Of a stretch of 64,000 nt of DNA, positions 55,848-64,000 are shown piece after piece. The translations under genes were made by a program, and so were the position numbers. The stretch covers positions 1 through 64,000 of the forward strand of contig JADIZR010000022.1 in assembly GCA_016704655.1 (NCBI GenBank), given 5' to 3'. Position 1 is the first letter of the stretch. Each line of letters begins with the position of its first letter. The notes under the pieces were generated by a model. It made no database searches, was not told the origin of the DNA, and saw only the letters and a program-made list of their open reading frames with translations. This DNA is from Pseudomonadota bacterium (GTDB lineage Bacteria > Pseudomonadota > Gammaproteobacteria > Steroidobacterales > Steroidobacteraceae).

Positions 55848-57437
55848 GTGGCTGAGCTGCGCAATCTCGTAGTCGTACTGGGCGACCAGCTCGACCTGGA
55901 CGCCGCCGCGTTCGACGGCTTCGACGCCGCGCAGGACGCCGTCTGGATGGCCGAGGTGGCCGAGGAATCGACGCACTTCTGGTCGAGCAAGCCGCGCACG
56001 GCGATGTTCCTCGCTGCGATGCGCCACTTCGCGCGGGCCCTGCGTGCAGCCGGCCGACCTTTGCACTACATGCTGCTGGACGACCCCGCCAACCGCTGCA
56101 GCCTGCAGGCGCAGTTGGAGAGCGACATCGAGCGCCTGCGTCCGGCCGCGCTGGTGATGACGGCGCCGGGCGACTGGCGGGTGCTGCAGGCGATCAAGGC
56201 CGCGGCACAGGCCTTGAGTTTGCCGCTGGACCTACGCGAAGATCGACACTTTTACTGCTCCGTGCGCGAGTTCGCTGCGCACGCGCGCGGCCGCAAGTCG
56301 TTGCGCATGGAATACTTCTACCGCGAGATGCGCAAGCGCCATGGCGTGCTGATGGGCGGCGCAACGGGTGACGAACCTGAAGGCGGCCAGTGGAACTTCG
56401 ACACCGACAATCGCGAATCTTTCAGCACCGCAGGGCCGGGAGCCGTCCCACCGCGCGCTGCTTTCGCGCCCGACGCGATCACACGCGAGGTGATCGCCTT
56501 AGTTGAGGCACGCTTTGCCACCCACCCGGGAAGACTGGATAGTTTTGCGTGGCCGGTGACGCGCGAGCAGGCCCTGGTGTCCCTGCAACGCTTCATCAAC
56601 GAGCGACTGTCGCTGTTCGGCCGCTACCAGGACGCGATGTGGCCGGGCGAACCATGGCTGCACCACTCGCACCTGGCGGCCGCGCTCAACCTGAAGCTGC
56701 TGAACCCGCGCGAGGTGGTAGCCGCGGCCGTGGCTGCATACCACGCCGGCGCTGCACCGCTGCCGAGCGTGGAAGGCTTCGTGCGCCAGATCCTCGGCTG
56801 GCGCGAGTACGTGCGTGGCATCTACTGGACGCGCATGCCCGACTACGCCGGGGTCAACGCACTGGATGCGAACGAGAACCTGCCCGCCTGGTACTGGAGC
56901 GGCGCCACCGACATGGCGTGCCTGCGTGATGCGCTGGAGCAGACGCTGTCCCACGGCTATGCCCACCACATCCAGCGCCTGATGGTCACCGGCCTCTTCG
57001 CGCTGATGTACGGGGTGCAGCCGCAGCAGGTGCATGCCTGGTACCTGGCGGTCTACGTCGATGCCGTCGAATGGGTGGAGCTGCCCAACACGCTGGGCAT
57101 GAGCCAGTACGCCGATGGCGGCCAGCTGGCCAGCAAGCCTTACGTGGCCACTGGCAAGTACATCCAGCGCATGAGCCCGCACTGCCAGGGCTGTCGTTAC
57201 GACCCCACGCAGCGGACGGGCGAGGCAGCCTGCCCGTTCACCACGCTGTACTGGGATTTCCTGATGCGTCACGAGACCCGGCTGGCCGCGAACCCGCGCA
57301 TGGCGCTGCAGGTGAAGAACATGGCGCGGCTCAAGGATGCGGACAAGACGGCGATCCGCGCACGGGCCGCAGCCATCCGGCGCGGCGAGATTGGGGCTGA
57401 ACCTGCTGCCTCACAGCAGACGTTGCCGGACGCCTGA
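55848..57437 (+). CDS. Fe-S cluster photolyase/cryptochrome (PhrB/CryPro, FeS-BCP class)
   Basis: 529 residues from GTG 55848, with AAGG seven bases upstream, so that the protein starts just before the family's L-V-V-V-L-G-D-Q-L-D; the frame is open to 55767. The N-terminal Rossmann antenna domain is followed by the FAD domain (F-L-R-Q-I-L-G-W-R-E-Y-x-R-G-like: V-R-Q-I-L-G-W-R-E-Y-V-R-G, about 328-340). The C-terminus has C-Q-G-C and A-C-P-F-T with upstream Cys in the 4Fe-4S pattern. The class repairs 6-4 photoproducts and uses 6,7-dimethyl-8-ribityllumazine as antenna, a molecule drawn from the pathway that begins with GTP cyclohydrolase II. Confidence 0.92.
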   Translation: MAELRNLVVVLGDQLDLDAAAFDGFDAAQDAVWMAEVAEESTHFWSSKPRTAMFLAAMRHFARALRAAGRPLHYMLLDDPANRCSLQAQLESDIERLRPAALVMTAPGDWRVLQAIKAAAQALSLPLDLREDRHFYCSVREFAAHARGRKSLRMEYFYREMRKRHGVLMGGATGDEPEGGQWNFDTDNRESFSTAGPGAVPPRAAFAPDAITREVIALVEARFATHPGRLDSFAWPVTREQALVSLQRFINERLSLFGRYQDAMWPGEPWLHHSHLAAALNLKLLNPREVVAAAVAAYHAGAAPLPSVEGFVRQILGWREYVRGIYWTRMPDYAGVNALDANENLPAWYWSGATDMACLRDALEQTLSHGYAHHIQRLMVTGLFALMYGVQPQQVHAWYLAVYVDAVEWVELPNTLGMSQYADGGQLASKPYVATGKYIQRMSPHCQGCRYDPTQRTGEAACPFTTLYWDFLMRHETRLAANPRMALQVKNMARLKDADKTAIRARAAAIRRGEIGAEPAASQQTLPDA

Positions 57438-57488
57438 CGCCTGTGGCGTTTCCTTGAGCTTATCCCACCGGCTGTGGAGACAAGTGAA

Positions 57489-59324
<1,836 letters not shown>

Positions 59325-59439
59325 GCTCAATCCTTTTTTAGCGGGCTGACGAGCCTAGCATTTTTCCTTTTTGGATCAAAGGACTACGCGTATCTGGAGG
59401 GTCTCGCACAGCGCGTGCCAGGGCGGCTGAGTGCTCATC

Positions 59440-60180
59440 TCAAGCGCCGGTCAAGTTGCCGTCTCGGGCGCGCAGCAACTTGAACCGATGGAATCCAAGG
59501 CCCTCGAGGTGGTCCAGGTCGAAATCCTGCATCCCGAGCAGTTCCCGGTACTTCAGTTTCTGGGAGCAGCTGAACAGCGAGCGATCGCCGGCCTTGTTGG
59601 CTTTCGAAATGCTCGGATAGCAGATCTTCGACGGACACGTCAGCGCGCAACCGGCGTTGGCAAACAACGTGATCTGCGCCTTGTTGCCGATCGAGGCCAG
59701 GAACGCCTCGTCCTCGTTCGCGCTCATCGGCAGGATGATGCTGTCGTAGAGGCCGGCCGCCTTTTCGATTTTCGCCAGACTGTCGATGTTCTTGATCACG
59801 CTGGCTTCGAGCCGATACTCGGGAAAATCCCGGCGTATCCACCGCGCCAGGTTGTCGTTGGTGACGATGATCGAGTTACCGGGCCGGTGATGTTTCTTGA
59901 ACAACGGAAGGTTGGCCGTGTATTCCTCGGGCGTCGCGTGATGGTTGGTCAACGGCAGCCGCAGACCGATGCCCATCTCGTACATCGACTTGAGGTCATA
60001 GGCGCTGAGTTCCGTGCCGCCATAAATCCGACCACCGTACAGCGTGCTCTTGTCGGTCGTGAAACCGAAGAAGCTGTCGATCTGGGCGACCGGAATGTCG
60101 CTGAAGTTCCGCCGCATGAACATCTGAATCGGTATGGCAGCGGCCTTGCCACGGGCGGATATCGTGTATTGCCGGTTCAT
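59440..60180 (-). CDS. U32-peptidase-like protein of unknown function
   Basis: 246 residues from ATG 60180. A TIM-barrel-like alternation of strands and helices is seen, with R-L-P-L-T-N-H-H-A-T-P-E-E-Y and a late cysteine cluster N-A-G-C-A-L-T-C-P-S-K-I-C-Y (about 177-190) plus F-S-C-S, then G-F-H-R-F-K-L-L-R. The cysteine cluster and the closing F-K-L strand recall the U32 family (YhbU/YhbV, RlhA, TrhP), several of which hydroxylate RNA, but the rest is diverged and I cannot name it. It lies 138 bases after the 2OG-oxygenase gene on the same strand. Confidence 0.5.
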   Translation of the reverse strand: MNRQYTISARGKAAAIPIQMFMRRNFSDIPVAQIDSFFGFTTDKSTLYGGRIYGGTELSAYDLKSMYEMGIGLRLPLTNHHATPEEYTANLPLFKKHHRPGNSIIVTNDNLARWIRRDFPEYRLEASVIKNIDSLAKIEKAAGLYDSIILPMSANEDEAFLASIGNKAQITLFANAGCALTCPSKICYPSISKANKAGDRSLFSCSQKLKYRELLGMQDFDLDHLEGLGFHRFKLLRARDGNLTGA

Positions 60181-60318
60181 AGGTGTTGCCGGAAATTGGA
60201 GCGCCAACGGGGTCAGACTGCAATCCGTGCCAGACGCAATCCGCCCTGCCCGCGACGGTACAAGGGATCATGCCTGCCGTCTTGCTGCGGCGCGCGACAA
60301 CCGTGCCGGGGTTGGATC

Positions 60319-60864
60319 TCAGGCCGGCGGCAGGTAGTCGAAAATGAATGTGATCCGGTCCTCGGTGCCGCCGTTCATGACGCTGTGCATCTTCTGGTTG
60401 TTGATTTCGTAGGCCTGGCCGATTTCCATACGGCAGGGCCGGCCGTCGATCGTGAAGCGCACCCGCGGATTGGTAGTGATCGGCACGTGGATCCGGTGAC
60501 CGGCAGCGAAGGAGGGGTGCGAATCGCGGTGCGGCAGGATGCGCCCGCCGGCGAGCAACTTGGCGACCATGGCGCGGATGATCCTGCCACCCGGTGCGTA
60601 GTGCCGGCCGAGGATTTCCTGCACGACCGGTTCCGCAACCACACCGAGACGATCCCAACCCTGCTTGCGGTCGACTTTCGCCTCCGGCCACGCCTCGACA
60701 TCGGCGAACAGCAGCACGATTGAACGCGTCTGCTCGTGAACTTCGTAGTCCCGTTGTCGCTGTGTGTTCTCGTTCCACGCTGCTTCGTCCTGGGCGAGGA
60801 TGGCAGCAGCCAGGTCCTGCATCGCAACCTGGCCGAAACAGCGGATCGGTACCTCGATGTCCAT
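60319..60864 (-). CDS. 2OG-Fe(II) oxygenase, aspartyl/asparaginyl beta-hydroxylase-like
   Basis: 181 residues. Iron site H-x-D in L-P-H-R-D-S-H-P (about 112-119) and distal His in M-H-S-V-M-N (about 161-166); 2OG-binding R-I-H-V-P-I-T-T-N-P-R-V-R-F is typical of the AspH fold. It would hydroxylate a side chain of a protein, peptide or amino acid, using 2-oxoglutarate and O2. The family's eukaryotic members act on EGF domains; bacterial ones on peptides such as those for siderophores or antibiotics. It is followed by the U32-like gene, its likely partner. Confidence 0.85.
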   Translation of the reverse strand: MDIEVPIRCFGQVAMQDLAAAILAQDEAAWNENTQRQRDYEVHEQTRSIVLLFADVEAWPEAKVDRKQGWDRLGVVAEPVVQEILGRHYAPGGRIIRAMVAKLLAGGRILPHRDSHPSFAAGHRIHVPITTNPRVRFTIDGRPCRMEIGQAYEINNQKMHSVMNGGTEDRITFIFDYLPPA

Positions 60865-60972
60865 CGTACTACGCTACTGCAGACGACGCGAGCGGGCAAT
60901 TGAGGGCTCAGCCCCACAGCGCGGAATCCGGTGCCTGCATCACGCCGCGTTCGATGTCGGTCGCGTGCTGGA

Positions 60973-61980
60973 TCATCCGGCCAGCAATGCCTTCGCGATG
61001 GCGTCGACGCCGCCACGCATCGGATCGCAGATCGGCAGTTGCAGCTGGCATTCGATTTGCGCGCGGTAGCGCCGCCAGCCGTCGTCATCGAGAATCGAGG
61101 AGTTGATGCTGATGCCGACGCAGCGAACGTTCCGGTTGGTGAGTCGCCCGGCACGCAGGTACTCGTCGATCACCTGCGGCAGGGGCGGGATCGGGTAGTC
61201 CGGGTACTCCTCGATCGTGACGCGCTCGGGGGCATGGCACAGCACGATGGCGTCCGGCTGGGAACCGTGCAGCAGGCCGAGCGTCACCGCCGCATAGGCT
61301 GGATGCAGCAGTGAGCCCTGGCCCTCGATCACGTCCCAGTGCGCGGGATCGTTGTCTGGCGAGAGCGCTTCTCCGCCACCCGCCAGGAAATCCGCGACCA
61401 GCGCGTCCATCGGAATCCCGCTGCCCGCAATCATGATGCCGGTCTGGCCCGTTGCGCGAAACGTAGCCGCCACTCCCTTCGATTGCAGCGCGCGTGTCAG
61501 CGCCAGTGCCGTGTACTTCTTGCCCAGCGCGCAGTCCGTCCCCACGGTCAGGACGCGCAGACCCGTGCGCTTGCGTCCGCTGCCGACGGGAATTGCGCCT
61601 GGCGGATTGCGCACGTCGACCAGCCGCGTCCCGGACCGCGCAGCGGCGTGCACGAGCCGCGGCAACGACGTCAATCGCGTGTGCAGGCCGCTCACGGCGT
61701 CGAGACCCGCGGCGAGCGCTGCTTCGAGATCGTCCTGCCAGTGCTCCGGCAGCAGGCCCCCGGTCGGCGCCACGCCCACGACGATTGAACCCGCGCCCTG
61801 CCTGGCGGCTTCCGCTGGCGACAGGCGCGGCAAGCCGAGGCTGACCTGCGCCGCGGGATGCGACCACTCACCGATCACGTCCTGGCCGCACCAGTCGCGC
61901 AGCCCGAAGGCGGTCTTGCAGTCCGACTTCAGCACGGCGTCGCCGAGGTAGAGCAGGTAGGGTTTTCGCAGGACCGGCAT
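60973..61980 (-). CDS. DUF1611/DgcN-family protein (D-glutamate N-acetyltransferase type)
   Basis: 335 residues from ATG 61980; the frame upstream to 62103 is a shadow of the next gene. It has a Rossmann-like N-terminal part (P-Y-L-L-Y-L-G-D-A) and a P-loop-like C-terminal part V-G-T-D-C-A-L-G-K-K-Y-T-A-L-A-L (about 168-183), with A-T-G-Q-T-G-I-M-I and I-E-G-Q-G-S-L-L-H-P. This is the DUF1611 family, whose member DgcN N-acetylates D-glutamate in a D-amino acid catabolic route, with DgcA racemising the product. dgcA is not in the window. It follows the D-aminoacylase gene by 47 bases on the same strand. Confidence 0.8.
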   Translation of the reverse strand: MPVLRKPYLLYLGDAVLKSDCKTAFGLRDWCGQDVIGEWSHPAAQVSLGLPRLSPAEAARQGAGSIVVGVAPTGGLLPEHWQDDLEAALAAGLDAVSGLHTRLTSLPRLVHAAARSGTRLVDVRNPPGAIPVGSGRKRTGLRVLTVGTDCALGKKYTALALTRALQSKGVAATFRATGQTGIMIAGSGIPMDALVADFLAGGGEALSPDNDPAHWDVIEGQGSLLHPAYAAVTLGLLHGSQPDAIVLCHAPERVTIEEYPDYPIPPLPQVIDEYLRAGRLTNRNVRCVGISINSSILDDDGWRRYRAQIECQLQLPICDPMRGGVDAIAKALLAG

Positions 61981-62027
61981 TAGTGTCGCAGCCTGATGGC
62001 CGGGTGAAGGTCGTCCGTCGAGGCCAC

Positions 62028-63545
62028 TCAAGGCTTGAATGCCGCGCTGCGCAGCACGCGACCTGGACGCCGGCCGGTGACCGCGCCATCGCGCACGACC
62101 CACTCGCCGCTCACCATCACGCCCGGAATGCCGAGAGGTGGCTCCAGTGGCTTCTCGACCGTCGAACGGTCGATCACCGTGGCAGGATCGAACACGACGA
62201 GATCGGCGACAAAACCCGGCGCGATGCGGCCGCGATCGGCGAGGCGCAGTTGCGCGGCCGGCAAGCCCGTCATCTTGTGGATCGCAAGTTCGAGCGGCAG
62301 CAGCTTCTGCTCACGCACATAGTGGCCAAGGATCCTGGGATAGGAACCTGCGCCTCGCGGGTGGGCGCCGTGCAATGCGCCGTCGGTGCAGAACATGATC
62401 TCCGGATTCGCGACGAACCAACTCACGTCGTCCTCGCTCATCGAGGTGCCGAGCACGTTCACGTCCTGCTCGTTCGGCCCGTCCGCGCCTCCGGACGCCT
62501 TGACGATGCGCATGTACGCCTCGACCGGCGTGACCTGCCAGTGCGCCGCGATCTCGGCGAGTGTCTTGCCGGCCAGCGCTTTCTCGGGCGCATAGTTCAC
62601 GATGCGGATGTTCTGCGCACCGCCGTTCTCGGCCAGCGCCTGCTCTACCTTCTGCGGATTGAAGAAGTCGCGATCGGGCACGATCACGCGAATCGTGGAG
62701 TGCCAGAACGTGTAGGGATAGACGTCGGCCTTGAGATCGACGCCTTCCCGTCGCGCGCGCGCGAAAAGCTCCGGCATGCGCTTCGCGGCCTGGTGCCAGA
62801 CCGAGGTCGAGCCCATCTTGATGTGCGTAATCTCGACCGGCAGCTCTGCCTCGCGGCCGATGCGCAGCACTTCGTCGAACGAGTCGAAGGTGCGACTCGC
62901 TTCGTCGCGGACGTGACTGATATAGAAGCCCTTGGCTGCGGCAGCGACCCGGGCCAGCTCGATGATTTCCTCGGTGGTGGAGAAATGCGCCGCTTCGTAC
63001 TCGAGACCGGTCGACAGGCCGAACGCCCCCGCCGTCAGTTCCCGCGCGAGCAGGATTTTCATCTGCGCGAGTTCCTGCGGCGTCGAGGCACGGTAGAGAT
63101 CCGTGCCCATCACCTGCTCGCGCAGCGTTGCGTGCCCGACCATGGTCGCGAGGTTGATCGCCGGCGGGTTCGCGGCGAGCTGCGCAAGATAGTCCCGCAG
63201 CGGGAAGTTCGACTCGCCGTCCTGCCCGACCAGGATCGTCGTGATGCCCTGGCGCGAGACCGTCGCGGCGTCCAGGTCTTCAGTCAGGCCGCGACCGCCG
63301 TGGCTGTGCATGTCGATGAAGCCGGGCGCAAGTGCGAGCCCGCGCTGGTCGAGCACCGTCTCGTCCTGCTTCGCTGCCAGGTGTAGCGCAACGGCGGCGA
63401 TCCGCTCGCCCTCGATGCGCACGTCGCCGCGGAACGACGGCCTGCCCGTGCCATCGTAGATGACGACGTTGGTCAGCAGCACGCTGGCGGCCAGCAACGG
63501 CCTGGAGGCCAGCAGGAGCGCGGTCACCAGGAGGGAACGGGTCAT
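62028..63545 (-). CDS. N-acyl-D-amino acid deacylase (D-aminoacylase), exported
   Basis: 505 residues from ATG 63545 (ATG 63551 is possible). Signal peptide to about residue 20 (L-L-A-A-S). Amidohydrolase core: P-G-F-I-D-M-H-S-H-G-G (metal His pair, about 77-87), G-A-F-G-L-S-T-G-L-E-Y, Y-I-S-H-V-R-D-E, E-I-T-H-I-K and the final D-G-A-L-H-G-A-H-P-R-G block. Family members free D-amino acids from N-acyl derivatives. With the DgcN-like gene downstream it suggests use of D-amino acids, such as those from peptidoglycan. Start of the HEAT-repeat gene is 150 bases away, divergent. Confidence 0.92.
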   Translation of the reverse strand: MTRSLLVTALLLASRPLLAASVLLTNVVIYDGTGRPSFRGDVRIEGERIAAVALHLAAKQDETVLDQRGLALAPGFIDMHSHGGRGLTEDLDAATVSRQGITTILVGQDGESNFPLRDYLAQLAANPPAINLATMVGHATLREQVMGTDLYRASTPQELAQMKILLARELTAGAFGLSTGLEYEAAHFSTTEEIIELARVAAAAKGFYISHVRDEASRTFDSFDEVLRIGREAELPVEITHIKMGSTSVWHQAAKRMPELFARARREGVDLKADVYPYTFWHSTIRVIVPDRDFFNPQKVEQALAENGGAQNIRIVNYAPEKALAGKTLAEIAAHWQVTPVEAYMRIVKASGGADGPNEQDVNVLGTSMSEDDVSWFVANPEIMFCTDGALHGAHPRGAGSYPRILGHYVREQKLLPLELAIHKMTGLPAAQLRLADRGRIAPGFVADLVVFDPATVIDRSTVEKPLEPPLGIPGVMVSGEWVVRDGAVTGRRPGRVLRSAAFKP

Positions 63546-63697
63546 GTGCATATCGGCCGCTGGGCAGTTTTGCTGCCGCGATCATACCTGCGGATTCGGC
63601 GCGGAACCGATTAGGATGCGAGGCTTGCGTCCTCCGCGCTGGCGGCGGTCGCGGTCGTGCGACGAGCCGAAAGCCAGCGTTTGGTGGAGGTGACCCG

Positions 63698-64000
63698 ATG
63701 AGTTGGTCTTGCGCCCGGCATCGCGCCTGGATGGCAGGTTGTTGCACTGTGTTGCTCGTCGCGGCCGCGACGGCATCGGTGGCTGCGGATGGCCCGCGGG
63801 ATACCGCGCTCGCAAAGGCCTTGAACTCATCGGCCGTCGAGCAGCGTGAGTGGGCGCTGGATCGGCTGATCGAGACTCCCGACCCGGACCCGGCGATCCT
63901 ACGGCACATTGCCGGACTGCTCGATGACCGGGATGGCTACGTCGCAGGCAAGGCAGCGACCGCGTTGAGCCGGCTCGGCGTCGATGCGTTCGATACCATC
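63698..64000 (+). CDS. HEAT-repeat protein (5' part, cut by window end)
   Basis: The ATG at 63698 has GGAGG seven bases upstream. The 101 codons to the window end contain no stop. Signal peptide or anchor to about residue 30 (V-L-L-V-A-A-A-T-A-S-V-A-A). After it come helical repeats: S-S-A-V-E-Q-R-E-W-A-L-D-R-L-I-E-T, A-I-L-R-H-I-A-G-L-L-D-D-R-D-G-Y-V-A-G-K-A-A-T-A-L-S-R-L-G, typical of HEAT/PBS-lyase repeats. Exported protein-binding scaffold; nothing more can be said from this part. Confidence 0.72.
   Translation, partial: MSWSCARHRAWMAGCCTVLLVAAATASVAADGPRDTALAKALNSSAVEQREWALDRLIETPDPDPAILRHIAGLLDDRDGYVAGKAATALSRLGVDAFDTI

Noticed and set aside
59325..59439. glmS ribozyme upstream of glmS
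   Set aside because: Only about 115 bases without the ribozyme core; such ribozymes are limited mainly to Gram-positives.

Overview
This is a high-GC (roughly two-thirds G+C by eye) stretch of bacterial chromosome with dense coding on both strands and no rRNA, tRNA, CRISPR array, transposase or prophage gene that I can see. The gene content (three-gene-plus glycogen block, rimO, YcbB-type L,D-transpeptidase, UrcA-family protein, Fe-S photolyase, YpfH-type esterase) suggests a Gammaproteobacterium of the Xanthomonadales/Steroidobacter kind, but I cannot fix the genus. An 86-base poly-G run at 46430-46515 suggests a draft or joined assembly at that point.

Layout. 1-0.9 kb: 3' part of a cardiolipin-synthase-like phospholipase D. 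1.0-8.9 kb: a cupin, an acyltransferase and then an unusual set of genes for GTP-derived heterocycles: zinc-free MDR dehydrogenase, degenerate 6-pyruvoyltetrahydropterin-synthase-like protein, GT4 glycosyltransferase, SAM methyltransferase (probable frameshift), RibD-type reductase without deaminase, GTP cyclohydrolase II with an extra N-terminal region, and a creatininase-family amidohydrolase. I know no described pathway with this composition and consider it the best candidate for a new system. 9.0-15.4 kb: small envelope/stress proteins (BON lipoprotein, helical lipoprotein, hemerythrin, glycine-zipper protein, PRC-barrel, CsbD, two small membrane proteins), interspersed with decayed fragments of LigD and a 5'-nucleotidase.

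15.7-25.3 kb: a leftward glycogen operon glgP-glgB-glgX-malQ, with two near-perfect long hairpins sharing a loop between glgP and glgB. 25.4-36.3 kb: lipoprotein, methyltransferase, hsp20-lon overlapping pair, a ~540-bp nested inverted-repeat element, MATE exporter, DedA protein, MscS channel, CbiM-like permease, FmdB-like zinc ribbon. 36.3-44.9 kb: pirin, rimO (9-bp tandem repeat in its 5' end), L,D-transpeptidase, quinone-oxidoreductase-like MDR, slyD, small membrane protein, ypfH, an isoprenylcysteine-methyltransferase-like protein, GNAT and UrcA-family protein.

44.9-57.4 kb: flavin amine oxidase, poly-G tract, a decayed amylo-alpha-1,6-glucosidase gene, a dimethylglycine-dehydrogenase-like flavoprotein, Tyr-rich lipoprotein, CrtI/retinol-saturase-like oxidase, triheme cytochrome, renal-dipeptidase-family peptidase, DUF6090-like membrane protein and an Fe-S (PhrB/CryPro-type) photolyase. 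57.5-64 kb: glmS, a U32-like protein beside an aspartyl/asparaginyl beta-hydroxylase-like 2OG oxygenase, a DgcN/DUF1611 protein beside a D-aminoacylase (D-amino acid metabolism), and the start of a HEAT-repeat protein cut by the window end.

All calls are by reading the sequence; no database search was run.
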